Positions 19,046 to 28,189 of a stretch of 64,000 bases of DNA are shown here, piece after piece. Within the stretch, counting starts at the first letter, position 1. Each line of letters starts with the position of its first letter. The notes beneath the pieces were generated by a model. That model saw nothing but the letters and a program-made list of their open reading frames with translations. It was not told where the DNA came from and did not search any database. The translations under genes were made by a program, and so were the position numbers. Source of the DNA: Symsagittifera roscoffensis (lineage: Eukaryota; Xenacoelomorpha; Acoela; Convolutidae); assembly GCF_963678635.1 (NCBI RefSeq), contig NC_087066.1:1138201-1202200 (forward strand), written 5' to 3'.

Positions 19046-20739
19046 GCCTGCCCTTCGATGCTATCGAAGAGGATGCCGTCCGTGGTCAGTCTGGCCTGAT
19101 CCATGGCTCTCAACTCATGTTCAATATCCATGAGGATCATTCTTCCGGCATTTCGGCTTGCGAGATTCCTCAAGATGTTATTCCACCTGACGACTCCTTC
19201 GTTGTGCCTTCTCCCTGCAGCTGTCAAGCTCCTCGCGTTTATTGGCACAGTGCAAACGGTCAGTACCGCGCAATTGAATTTCCGCCAGAGGGTTGTAAAC
19301 AAACACACCATCATTGATTCCCGTAGCGCTTCCTGCTCATCTGAAGCTTTGTAGATGTCATTCGTCCCAACCAGAATCATCACATTGGGAATCCTCCCTG
19401 GATTAATCAGTTCCACCATTCGATATAACTGTGCTATTGTCGCGCCTCCAAAGGCCATCACCGTGGTGACCCACGAGGTCCTCAAATTCGACAGAACTCT
19501 GACCAAGCTGTCTCCCAGTATCAGATGTGATGTCCCCAGTGGTCGTTGCTGCAGGCTTACTGCCGGGCTCCAAGTCGCTCGATTGGAGCAAGCTCTCGGA
19601 TCTGTCTCCGGAACTCCAGTGAAATTGTATCTCAATTGACTGTTCTTTTGTACGTCCATTACACGAGACATTTTCTTCGCTGGCATCTTCTGTACTCTTC
19701 TTTCTGGGGCCTTCGAGCTCCCCATGAGTGGCGTCACGTCACTTATCCCCTGTCTGACCACTGTTTGGGAGAGTCGTACTCTGCCCGTGTCGTCGATCGT
19801 TCCATAGGGTGCAGTCACCCCGGAACCTCGTGTATTCTTATTGGCGACTAGTCGTCCAGCTGTTTCTATCAGCCTCTGCACTGTTTGCTCCACGACTGGA
19901 TCACCCAAGGTGTCACTAGGGTCCGGAATCGTCACTCGACCTGTTCCTAGCGGGAGTCGCATTTCCGTCGTCTGGCTCATTTCCCGAGGCGTCAAGAGCT
20001 CCATCGGGGACTGCCCACGAGGATTACTCCTTGCAGGTATCGCCTTCTCCACGGCGGCTTCCAATGCCATCTGTTCCGATCGTTGTTTGTAATCCTGCCT
20101 CAAGCGCTCCAGCTCTTGACCCTGCTTTTTGTTGCAGTCTTCGAACAACCTTTTCCACATGTCCCGATCTTCCTCCGTGGTGAGCATGGTCTTCGTCATC
20201 TCATCTAGCTCCTTTCTCGTCCTTTCCAGTTCATGCTTCATCCCATCTAGATCTTGCTTGGTTTGGTCCGTCTGAACCTTCTGTTCTACTTTCGCCCTAT
20301 TTGGTGGCACAGCTGCTCTCAGTGGTGAACCAGACGAGACAGCCTCGCTGTTCATCTCCTGATGCATCCTCGTCAGCCCAGGTTTGAGCTTGGAGGGTAT
20401 AGGCATCTCACCTGGTTGGTAAGTCCTAGAACTTCCAAACCCAGGCTCATTCGCCAAGTCACTCCCTGAGAGAGCCCCGTTTCTCCACCTCATCACTCTC
20501 ATGTTCGAGCGGTCTAGCATTCCCCTCTCTCCATATGCTGCCATCAACAGGACTTCCGTGGGGCGGTCCCCACGGTTGTCATGCCCCAAGATGTTGATCA
20601 GGGCGGTCAGCAACATGACTACCTCTGGGTCCTCCAGAGCGAAGTCTCGTTCCATAAGCCGACGATAGATCGCATCTACCATCGGTCCCACATATGCCTC
20701 TGCCAGGTCCATCAATTCATCCAGGTTGAAATTGTCCAT
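18997..20739 (-). CDS. Coiled-coil plus SGNH/GDSL-type hydrolase-like protein (580 codons)
   Basis: ATG-started frame 389 bp after the macro-like end of Pol. Residues ~1-85 are helical, ~155-232 a Lys/Glu/Arg/Gln-rich coiled coil, ~235-400 low complexity. Residues ~403-570 carry SGNH blocks: ILGDSLV with nucleophile Ser411, FGG (430-432), LVGTND with Asn460, and TDGILFD with Asp554. The block V His expected at DG-x-H is Leu557 here, so this copy may lack esterase activity. The SGNH superfamily includes acyl and acetyl esterases; esterase-type ORF1 proteins are known in some CR1/L2 LINEs. Element B has a decayed homologue (44322-46012). The frame runs into 18434-19045 through a likely frameshift. 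Confidence 0.8.
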   Translation of the reverse strand: MDNFNLDELMDLAEAYVGPMVDAIYRRLMERDFALEDPEVVMLLTALINILGHDNRGDRPTEVLLMAAYGERGMLDRSNMRVMRWRNGALSGSDLANEPGFGSSRTYQPGEMPIPSKLKPGLTRMHQEMNSEAVSSGSPLRAAVPPNRAKVEQKVQTDQTKQDLDGMKHELERTRKELDEMTKTMLTTEEDRDMWKRLFEDCNKKQGQELERLRQDYKQRSEQMALEAAVEKAIPARSNPRGQSPMELLTPREMSQTTEMRLPLGTGRVTIPDPSDTLGDPVVEQTVQRLIETAGRLVANKNTRGSGVTAPYGTIDDTGRVRLSQTVVRQGISDVTPLMGSSKAPERRVQKMPAKKMSRVMDVQKNSQLRYNFTGVPETDPRACSNRATWSPAVSLQQRPLGTSHLILGDSLVRVLSNLRTSWVTTVMAFGGATIAQLYRMVELINPGRIPNVMILVGTNDIYKASDEQEALRESMMVCLFTTLWRKFNCAVLTVCTVPINARSLTAAGRRHNEGVVRWNNILRNLASRNAGRMILMDIEHELRAMDQARLTTDGILFDSIEGQAWLNRVFQERSLLQEC

Positions 20740-21128
20740 ACTATTCTTTTCAAGTTTGATTTGATTCGATTCGAAGATTTTGACTCAAGTGAGTAATTTA
20801 AATGATCAATCAGGATCTAGAAAAGAAATCACGAATATCACGCTTGTCAGTTTCATATTAATATATATCGCTAAAAATGCTAAAATTTGCTTAAGAACAG
20901 TTCAGATAAAAAGATTTTTATCCTAAAATTTTTTAAAATCAATTGCTTTCTAAAATTTTGGAATTCGACCTAAGATTGGACAGTCCAAACTTTGGATCTA
21001 TTCCTAAGATCGTCATTCAGCTGTTCATAGTCACTAACCCCTGCCTACCCAAGATCTTAATAACATAACACATAAAAATAATATAACACATAATTTAGTC
21101 TTTATCCTATCACCTCCCTACACGTCAT
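20740..21128 (-). promoter_or_regulatory. AT-rich spacer between pol and the SGNH ORF
   Basis: 389 bp with no credible frame, very AT-rich around 20850-20960. It separates the macro-like end of Pol from the SGNH start, and element B has a shorter AT-rich spacer at the same place (46013-46228). Extra genes after pol usually need splicing, an internal promoter or reinitiation. A pyrimidine-containing stretch ending TTGAG just upstream of the ATG could be an acceptor, but this is weak. Confidence 0.3.
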
Positions 21129-21365
21129 TCAGCCTATACTTAAATAATATTTCTTATGCAGATATACTTGTATATTAGTATCTGAGAATATCACGTGTAC
21201 AAGCGCGTACAGTTCCCTAGGATGCAGCCGTCCTCTGTTCGGATCATGCACTGGAAGCGAGAGCTCCTTCACGTCCATTTCCAAGAGGAAATCTCTCAAC
21301 CTCGTCAAAGACAAGACTAGGTTCTCTGGGTCCACGTGCTGCTTCTCTGTCGCCCTCGTCACCAA
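21129..21365 (-). CDS. Pol C-terminus: second half of macro-like domain
   Basis: 78 codons in the same frame as 21378-23003, separated only by a TAA at 21378-21380 where element B has Lys (PGKYLCFLV). Shows FLVTRATEK, a helix starting DPENLVL, the strand ELSLPVHDPNRGRL, and a terminal VHVIFSDTNIQVYL. This order matches the C-terminal half of TARG1/ALC1-type macro domains. The TARG1 catalytic Lys (end of the YLITK strand) aligns by eye with Arg, and the Asp of GLDRL with a non-acidic residue, so ADP-ribose binding rather than that hydrolysis chemistry would be expected. Confidence 0.65.
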   Translation of the reverse strand: MVTRATEKQHVDPENLVLSLTRLRDFLLEMDVKELSLPVHDPNRGRLHPRELYALVHVIFSDTNIQVYLHKKYYLSIG

Positions 21366-21377
21366 GAAGCATAGGTA

Positions 21378-23003
21378 TTATCCCGGTATTTGTGATGCCG
21401 CCGGAGGTAAGGCTGCTACGCCCCCTACTCCTGGTCGTTGCTTCCAAAGGAATTCCACGTTTTTGTATTCTCTCTTAAAATCTGCCGCTAAGGCTGTCCT
21501 AAAACTCATGTCTGCAGTGGTTGCTATCGCACATGTTCTGTTTGTGAGTATGAAATCACTGTCTGTTAATATTATGTTACTTGAATACTCATTTGGTAGA
21601 TTAAAATATGACTCAACTACCCTCCCTATGTCAGGCTTCTTAGGTTCTTCGCCTGTTTCTGCTTCTAAATCTCCTTTTTCTCTTGCTATTCTCAATTTTT
21701 TTATTATCAGGTTTTCAGTGTGGGTAAGTCTTACCCCCACTCCCCGGACAAAAATATCCTTCGACGTCCCCGTCGATCGCATACCGGATATCAAGTCGAG
21801 GTTAGAACCCGGAATGAGTAGCTGTCCTTCCTGGGCAGCCCAGGAAGGATCATCTCGTTCGGTCTTGATGTATTTCGCGCTTTCACGATCTACGTCTTGT
21901 ATCGTGACACTGGTCTTTTTAGGGTCTGATGTCATTTCGTTCAGCCACTCCAAGACTCGCAGCTTTGTGAGATCATCTCTGTAGGACTCCGATTGTTCCT
22001 CGTCGAAATCTACTTCGGGTTTCGACCTGTCCTCGATCCATTCTTGGTCGTGATCATCTACTATGTCAATGTCTTGTGAGACTGTTTTGCTTTCTAGACC
22101 TACCATTTCTTCCACTATCTTTTTCAATTCTATCCTGTCTACTACAAAGTCGTCACCGTAACGGTTGTAATTATTTCTAGGTCTTCTCCCGTCTCCTTGT
22201 CGAGTCTGCAGCGTGAACGGGAGATCTGGTTCCAAATTTTTGGGAACCTCTGTTTGTTCGGGATCCTGCCAATCTTCCTCTGCATAAGGTAAGGTTTCAT
22301 CATCCGCTTCGATCACCTCATTTGGATCCAGGTCCGGTGGTGTATTTGTTCCCTCCTCTACGACCTCGTTTCCATCGTTCTTCTCCCTGATGCCTTTCTC
22401 GTTAACTTCACAAGCAGGGTCCATCATCAGATAATCCCCTTCATCCATGTCTGCGGGTATACGCCAATCTTCTGTTGATGGATTGTGTGGCTTAAGGTTC
22501 TCATAGTGGGCGGCTCGTCCAGTACTCAGTCTATAAAAACGTCCCTCCTGGTGCACCTCTGTAATCATGAAGGGTCCCCTCCATTTCTTTAGGAGCTTTT
22601 TCGTTCCTTTCGGTGGTATAACGTTCTGAAATACCCATACGTAGGCTCCCACCGAGTAAGCTTTTGCATCAGCTGCTTTCTTATCGAATCTTTTCCTTTG
22701 CCTTGCCTGTGCTTGCTGAGTATTTCGTCTAGACAGATCGTTCAACTCCTGTTGACGTCTGATCACATCCCTTACGTAAACCTGCGGAGACGTTTTCTTT
22801 CCCTCATACTCTGGGTGGAAAAATGTTAAGGGTAAGGACTTTTCGTGTCCAGTCAGCATCATGTTCGGACTGACCCCAGTGGTGGAATGTTGCGTGCTAT
22901 TATAAGCTCCCATCACTTGTGGAAGGTATCTGTCCCAATCGGTCATGTACCTGGAGCAATATACCCTCGGCATCGACACTAATGTTCTATTCTGTCTTTC
23001 CAT
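21378..23003 (-). CDS. Pol: integrase C-terminus, GPY/F-like module, acidic linker, macro-like domain N-half
   Basis: 541 codons. It opens with ERQNRTLV, the catalytic Glu of the integrase D-35-E motif, then the rest of the core (DWDRYLPQ, YNSTQHSTTG). At ~130-175 a GPY/F-like module (KKWRGPFMITEVHQEGRF) as in Ty3/gypsy integrases. Residues ~175-400 are acidic and low complexity. Residues ~470-541 begin the macro-like domain (ILTDSDFILTNRTCAIATTADM, then ALAADFKREY). The frame ends at a TAA (21378) and resumes in 21129-21365. The 5' side is separated from 23056-24597 by a TAG and a frameshift near 23010-23060. Confidence 0.75.
   Translation of the reverse strand: MERQNRTLVSMPRVYCSRYMTDWDRYLPQVMGAYNSTQHSTTGVSPNMMLTGHEKSLPLTFFHPEYEGKKTSPQVYVRDVIRRQQELNDLSRRNTQQAQARQRKRFDKKAADAKAYSVGAYVWVFQNVIPPKGTKKLLKKWRGPFMITEVHQEGRFYRLSTGRAAHYENLKPHNPSTEDWRIPADMDEGDYLMMDPACEVNEKGIREKNDGNEVVEEGTNTPPDLDPNEVIEADDETLPYAEEDWQDPEQTEVPKNLEPDLPFTLQTRQGDGRRPRNNYNRYGDDFVVDRIELKKIVEEMVGLESKTVSQDIDIVDDHDQEWIEDRSKPEVDFDEEQSESYRDDLTKLRVLEWLNEMTSDPKKTSVTIQDVDRESAKYIKTERDDPSWAAQEGQLLIPGSNLDLISGMRSTGTSKDIFVRGVGVRLTHTENLIIKKLRIAREKGDLEAETGEEPKKPDIGRVVESYFNLPNEYSSNIILTDSDFILTNRTCAIATTADMSFRTALAADFKREYKNVEFLWKQRPGVGGVAALPPAASQIPG
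21732..21750 (-). promoter_or_regulatory. Candidate central PPT
   Basis: On the minus strand GTCCGGGGAGT is followed by GGGGGTAAGA, giving a long purine run that repeats the PPT sequence found at the LTR border. Element B has the same arrangement at 46769-46786. It could prime internal plus-strand synthesis, but it is also coding (RGVG), so the match may be codon-driven. Confidence 0.35.
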
Positions 23004-23055
23004 CCACTAAGCCATTCGTCTGAGGATGGTATGTCGTGGAGTGAGCTTGAGCAAC

Positions 23056-24597
23056 CTATGAGCGTCTCATAAGTTCTTTCGTTAGCTCTCCTACGAAGGC
23101 TGTTCCATTGTCCGATTGAAACGTCATCGGACAACCAGTTATGCAGGGGACGGCCTCTGCATACTTCGTGAAGTGATCTATCATGACTAAGACTTGGTTA
23201 TAACCGCTGTCTGTCATGCATATCTTCTGGTGATCTATCTGCACCACCTCGTTGAATTCAGACGACTCAATCGATTGTAAAGGAAATCGCAATTTCCTTG
23301 GATCCTTGACCTGTTGGCATGACAGGCACGCTGTTACCCATTTCTCACATGCCTTTTTCATTCCAGGCCACTCAAAGCGCTTCAGGATCCTCTGATACAC
23401 TTTGTCGATCCCTTGATGGCCCATCTGATTATGCGACCTGAATAATAGTTCTGTCTGATAGAGTTGCGGCAACACTATCGCGTTATACTTGTATAAGACC
23501 TTGTCTTCTTCTCTTCTCTTGCAAGCCACGATCCCGTCCTTGTTCAGATATAATCTCCCCTCCTTCTGCATAAAGTATTGTCTCAGGATCCTATAACTGT
23601 CTTCTTCTAGGTCACCTTTGTCTGGTGCACCATTTTCTATCCACCTTTTTAGGTTACTTGTCATGCGGTCATTTCTTTGCGCCCTTAGTAGGTCCGAGAG
23701 TCTGTATCTCGCCTTCAAATATGTCTTCATGACCCTCATTTGACAATTCATCTCATTGGGCTGGTGTGTGTCCTCCTCCATCTTTACGCACCAAATCTTC
23801 GCCAACGGTTGTGTTTCTTGTTGAAATTGTTGAAGATCAGTCCTGACTACCTCTTTCTGTGGCAACAAACTCATCGACCGCTTCGATACTGCTATCGTTT
23901 CCAAATCATCTGCTGCGTTATCGAAGATCCTTTCATTTGGTATGAGATAGCGATCACTGTCAGGGTCTTGGTACACTTCTCTATCCAGATCCCTTGCGCG
24001 AGTTTCCACTAGCAGTGTGTGGATCGCAAGTTCTGACAGTTCTGATCCCGAGCTCGAGTTCCTATCTGAGTATGTGTCCATACTTGAATTCCTGGAGCTG
24101 TCCTCCATTGAAGCGTCTGTGATGGAGTCTGCACCCTCCTTCAGATCAGGTCCGTACCTTCTCCGCATCCATCTAAACTCCCCGGACAAAACTCTGCTCC
24201 CCAGGTCTTGTTTCTTGTCATGGACTTTTTCATCTATCTCAGACTCCCCGGACATATTTCCTTGTTCCGGATGTTGATCTCGAACTCGCCGGTTTATCTT
24301 ACCATTTGTCTCCCCGGACAAATAATCTTGCTCCAGTTCTCGTTCAACCTTCTCACCTTCTCCATCTTGGTCTTCGAAGGTGACAGTTTTTTCTCGCGTA
24401 TCGTTACCCTGCTCTTTCCGACCGTATGAAGTACTCACCAAGACTTCTTGGGGTATTGAGGACACCAGTTGCTGAACTATTGACTTACAATCACTCTCAT
24501 TGTCTTTATGTTGTCGTTTTGATGGCTTGATTTTCACCTTCTCCCTGACTGTCAGTGATGCCATGGCTGCTGCCCACTCGGGGTCATCTCTGGTCAC
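23056..24597 (-). CDS. Pol: linker, integrase zinc-binding domain and core with internal deletion
   Basis: 513 codons following the RNase H ORF across a TAA (24598) that other copies lack. The first ~200 residues are a charged linker with SGE-type repeats. Around residues 380-430 is the integrase HHCC domain (SHNQMGHQG, then CLSCQQ). The catalytic core starts VQIDHQ (first Asp) and ends QSDNGTAF (second Asp). Only 40 residues separate these Asp residues, against 58 in element B: an 18-residue in-frame deletion between PCIT and GCPM removes part of the fold. The frame stops after RRS (TAG, 23056-23058). The integrase of this copy should be inactive. Confidence 0.8.
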   Translation of the reverse strand: MTRDDPEWAAAMASLTVREKVKIKPSKRQHKDNESDCKSIVQQLVSSIPQEVLVSTSYGRKEQGNDTREKTVTFEDQDGEGEKVERELEQDYLSGETNGKINRRVRDQHPEQGNMSGESEIDEKVHDKKQDLGSRVLSGEFRWMRRRYGPDLKEGADSITDASMEDSSRNSSMDTYSDRNSSSGSELSELAIHTLLVETRARDLDREVYQDPDSDRYLIPNERIFDNAADDLETIAVSKRSMSLLPQKEVVRTDLQQFQQETQPLAKIWCVKMEEDTHQPNEMNCQMRVMKTYLKARYRLSDLLRAQRNDRMTSNLKRWIENGAPDKGDLEEDSYRILRQYFMQKEGRLYLNKDGIVACKRREEDKVLYKYNAIVLPQLYQTELLFRSHNQMGHQGIDKVYQRILKRFEWPGMKKACEKWVTACLSCQQVKDPRKLRFPLQSIESSEFNEVVQIDHQKICMTDSGYNQVLVMIDHFTKYAEAVPCITGCPMTFQSDNGTAFVGELTKELMRRS

Positions 24598-26106
24598 TTA
24601 TCTCTCTAACAATCCACCCAGCATCCGCATCACTTGCAGTGTGACCTGCACCGTTTTGTCCAGTAATGAGAGGCTGTTTATGTTCATGCGAGAGAGCTCC
24701 TGCTGTACCAGGTTTGAGCGCAGCAATAGATCCAAGGGCACCGGGTCCCTCTTGGATAGGATTTTTATCTCGGCTGCTTTTTCCACTGGTAACTCAGGAT
24801 GCCCTGGTATCGGATGTCCAGACTTATCTAACCATCTCGTTAGAGGAAGCGCCTCATAAGTTTCTTTGTCGAGAAACGAGAATCCCTCCTTTGTCTCTGC
24901 CTGGCTGGCTTGCTTCTGCTCCAATCTTTCATAGAATTCAGTTTTCTTACTGAGGCTGTCAGCATTCTGGTGTTTGTCACGCATCCTGTGCTCGATTATC
25001 ATGTGGTAGCCATCCAGTCTTACTATCCATCTACCAATATAACTCTGATCCATCGAGTAGGTCTTCAACCAGGATAACGCTCTGTTGTCCACGCGTAACT
25101 TGAAGGGAGATCTCCCCAAGTAAGCACGGTACTTTTCCACGAACGTGACTACTGCAAACATTTCTGCTTTTGGTGCACCATATTTCATCTCAGTGTCACT
25201 CAAGACTTTGCTGCCATATGCAATGGGACGAAGAACCCTTCTTCCATTCCATTCTTGTTCCTGATGCAATATTCCTGAGATGGCTACTACCGATGCGTCT
25301 GTGTCGAGAACATACATGCCATCATCTGTAGGCATGCCTAGTACTGGCGCTTCGCACAGTTCCCGCTTTATGTTCTCGAAGGCAACCTGTGCTTCATCGT
25401 TCCACTCGAACTTCTTTCCTTTGTTGCGCATCAGCTTCTGCATTGGATACACCTTGTCCGCATATCCTTTGATGAATTCACGGTAATAATTGGCAAACCC
25501 TAGGAAGCTCATTAGCTGTGTGTCCGTCCTCGGAGCCTTCCATGTCAACACAGCCTCTACTGCTTCCGGACCTGGCCTCACACCATGCCTGTCCACCATT
25601 CTTCCCAGGTACTTAATCGAATCCCTAAGGATTTCGCATTTCGATGGTTTGCATTTCAAACCTGCTCTTTTCATACATCCGAAGACCTCATCGAGCCGAT
25701 CAATGTGATCTTCCAGGGTTGGTGTCGCTATGAATACGTCGTCCACGTAGCACATCAAGGGATTCCCGTACTTTTTTGTCACTCCTGTCAAAGCCTGAGC
25801 CATCAGCCTTTGAAAAGTTGCCGTCGCATTGCATAAGCCGAAGGGCATCCTCTTCCACTGGTACAACCCCAATTCGCACGCGAATCCGGTTTTCTCTCTA
25901 TCCTTCTTCCGCAGAGGAACCTGCCAGAAGGCAGAAACTAAGTCCAACGTGGTGAAGAACTTGGCATCACCAAGCTTAGAGAGGCTCTCGTCTATTCGCG
26001 GTATCGGGTACGCATCTTTTATTGATACCGCGTTCAAGTAACAAAAGTCGCAGCAGAATCTAAGCTGCCCCCTTTCTTTTTCGCCATTACTACCCCGCAA
26101 GCCCAT
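24598..26106 (-). CDS. Pol: reverse transcriptase and RNase H (segment copy 1, most complete)
   Basis: 502 codons. The RT shows FCCDFCYLNAV, TTLDLVSAFWQV (motif A Asp), FGLCNATATFQRLM (motif B), CYVDDVFIA (motif C YVDD), then KYLG and the FLGFANYYR connection typical of Ty3/gypsy RTs. RNase H shows DTDAS, an E in AEMFAVV, VDNRAL and HQNADSLSK, the four expected acidic residues. The reading frame enters the RT through a one-base deletion in the G-run near 26070 (GGGGGCAG, versus GGGAGGCAG in copy 3), so the apparent N-terminus is artificial. It ends at a TAA (24598-24600) replacing GAA, after which the linker continues in 23056-24597. Confidence 0.9.
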   Translation of the reverse strand: MGLRGSNGEKERGQLRFCCDFCYLNAVSIKDAYPIPRIDESLSKLGDAKFFTTLDLVSAFWQVPLRKKDREKTGFACELGLYQWKRMPFGLCNATATFQRLMAQALTGVTKKYGNPLMCYVDDVFIATPTLEDHIDRLDEVFGCMKRAGLKCKPSKCEILRDSIKYLGRMVDRHGVRPGPEAVEAVLTWKAPRTDTQLMSFLGFANYYREFIKGYADKVYPMQKLMRNKGKKFEWNDEAQVAFENIKRELCEAPVLGMPTDDGMYVLDTDASVVAISGILHQEQEWNGRRVLRPIAYGSKVLSDTEMKYGAPKAEMFAVVTFVEKYRAYLGRSPFKLRVDNRALSWLKTYSMDQSYIGRWIVRLDGYHMIIEHRMRDKHQNADSLSKKTEFYERLEQKQASQAETKEGFSFLDKETYEALPLTRWLDKSGHPIPGHPELPVEKAAEIKILSKRDPVPLDLLLRSNLVQQELSRMNINSLSLLDKTVQVTLQVMRMLGGLLER

Positions 26107-26939
26107 GGCGATTTCGAGGGTTCTATCATGTCGTATTCAAGCAACATTTCTATTTCCGCTCGGCACGCTTCCGATTTGTGCGGCGTCATTCGTCTCGCGC
26201 CCTCTCTGTGCGGAACGGCACCCTCTTCCAGCTCAATTTCGTGTTCTACGAAGTTACAGCAACCGATATCCGCTTTATGTTTCGAAAATACATTTGCGTT
26301 CCGATTTAAAACGTCCCGCAAAACGTCTGCACCCTCCTTCAGATCAGGTCCGTACCTTATCCGCATCCATCTAAACTCCCCGGACAAAACTCTGCTCCCC
26401 AGGTCTTGTTTCTTGTCATGGACTTTTTCATCCATCTCAGACTCCCCGGACATATTTCCTTGTTCCGGATGCTGATCTCGAACTCGCCGGTTTATCTTAC
26501 CATTTGTCTCCCCGGACAAATAATCTTGCTCCAGTTCTCGTTCAACCTTCTCACCTTCTCCATCTTGGTCTTCGAAGGTGACAGTTTTTTCTCGCGTCTC
26601 GTTACCCTGCTCTTTCCGACCGTATGAAGTACTCACCAAGACTTCTTGGGGTATTGAGGACACCAGTTGCTGAACTATTGACTTACAATCACTCTCATTG
26701 TCTTTATGTTGTCGTATTGATGGCTTGATTTTCACCTTCTCCCTGACTGTCAGTGATGCCATGGCTGCTGCCCACTCGGGGTCATCTCTGGTCACTTCTC
26801 TCTCTAACAATCCACCCAGCATCCGCATCACTTGCGGTGTGACCTGCACCGTTTTGTCCAGTAATGAGAGGCTGTTTATGTTCATGCGAGAGAGCTCCTG
26901 CTGTACCAGGTTTGAGCGCAGCAATAGATCCAAGGGCAC
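26034..26939 (-). pseudogene. Pol linker (segment copy 2) joined to the RT start of segment copy 1
   Basis: 301 codons. The first part is the post-RNase H linker with SGE repeats. At about 26326 it crosses the duplication join (KEGAD to VLRDVLNRN). It then reads the RT N-terminus of copy 1 (SKSPWACGVVMAKKK) until the one-base deletion puts it out of frame (GGSLDSAATFVT then stop). Confidence 0.75.
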
Positions 26940-27798
26940 CGGGTCCCTCTTGGATAGGATTTTTTATCTCGGCTGCTTTTTCCACTGGTAACTCAGGATG
27001 CCCTGGTATCGGATGTCCAGACTTATCTAACCATCTCATTAGAGGAAGCGCCTCATAATCTTCTTTGTCCAGAAACGAGAATCCCTCCTTTGTCTCTGCC
27101 TGGCTGGCTTGCTTCTGCTCCAATCTTTCATAGAATTCAGTTTTCTTACTGAGGCTGTCAGCATTCTGGTGTTTGTCACGCATCCTGTGCTCGATTATCA
27201 TGTGGTAGCCATCCAGTCTTACTATCCATCTACCAATATAACTCTGATCCATCGAGTAGGTCTTCAACCAGGATAACGCTCTGTTGTCCACGCGTAACTT
27301 GAAGGGAGATCTCCCCAAGTATGCACGGTACTTTTCCACGAACGTGACTACTGCAAACATTTCTGCTTTTGGTGCACCATATTTCATCTCAGTGTCACTC
27401 AAGACTTTGCTGCCATATGCAATGGGACGAAGAACCCTTCTTCCATTCCATTCTTGTTCCTGATGCAATATTCCTGAGATGGCTACTACCGATGCGTCTG
27501 TGTCGAGAACATACATGCCATCATCTGTAGGCATGCCTATTACTGGCGCTTCGCACAGTTCCCGCTTTATGTTCTCGAAGGCAACCTGTGCTTCATCGTT
27601 CCACTCGAACATCTTTCCTTTGTTGCGCATCAGCTTCTGCATTGGATACACCTTGTCCGCATATCCTTTGATGAATTCACGGTAATAATTGGCAAACCCT
27701 GGGAAGCTCATTAGCTGTGTGTCCGTCCTCGGAGCCTTCCATGTCAACACAGCCTCTACTGCTTCCGGATCTGGCCTCACACCATGCCTGTCCACCAT
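26782..27798 (-). pseudogene. RNase H and RT connection, segment copy 2
   Basis: 338 codons covering the connection (FPGFANYYR), RNase H with all four acidic positions (DTDAS, AEMF, DNRAL, NADSLSK) and the start of the linker. An extra T near 26966 shifts the frame, so the end of this ORF is out of frame. It is separated from its RT fingers/palm by a deletion at about 27845. Confidence 0.75.
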
Positions 27799-27823
27799 TC
27801 TTCCCAGGTACTTAATCGAATCC

Positions 27824-28189
27824 CTAAGGATTTCGCATTTCGATGGTCTTGCGAATGTGATCTTCCAGGGTCGGTGTCGCTATGACTACGTCATCCACGT
27901 AGCACATCAAGAGATTCCCGTACTTTTTTGTCACTCCTGTCAAAGCCTGAGCCATCAGCCTTTGAAAAGTTGCCGTCGCATTGCATAAGCCGAAGGGCAT
28001 CCTCTTCCACTGGTACAACCCCAATTCGCACGCGAATCCGGTTTTCTCATCACCAAGCTTAGAGAGGCTCTCGTCTATTCGCGGTATCGGGTACGCATCC
28101 TTTAATGTTACCGCTTTCAAGTAACAAAAGTCGCAGCAGAATCTAAGCTGCCCCCTTTCTTTTTCGCCATTACTACCCCGCAAGCCCAT
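27824..28189 (-). pseudogene. RT fingers and palm with deletions, segment copy 2
   Basis: 121 codons. The RT runs FCCDFCYLKAV to LSKLGD, then jumps to EKTGFACELG, a loss of the ~23 residues holding the motif A Asp. Motif B and CYVDDVVIATP remain, followed by a second deletion (HIRKTIEMRNP) out of frame. This RT copy cannot be functional. Confidence 0.75.

Noticed and set aside
21720-21745. Palindrome GGTAAG-TC-TTACC as a splice-donor pair
   Set aside because: Lies inside a coding segment conserved in B with one change; no acceptor or gene structure supports splicing here.
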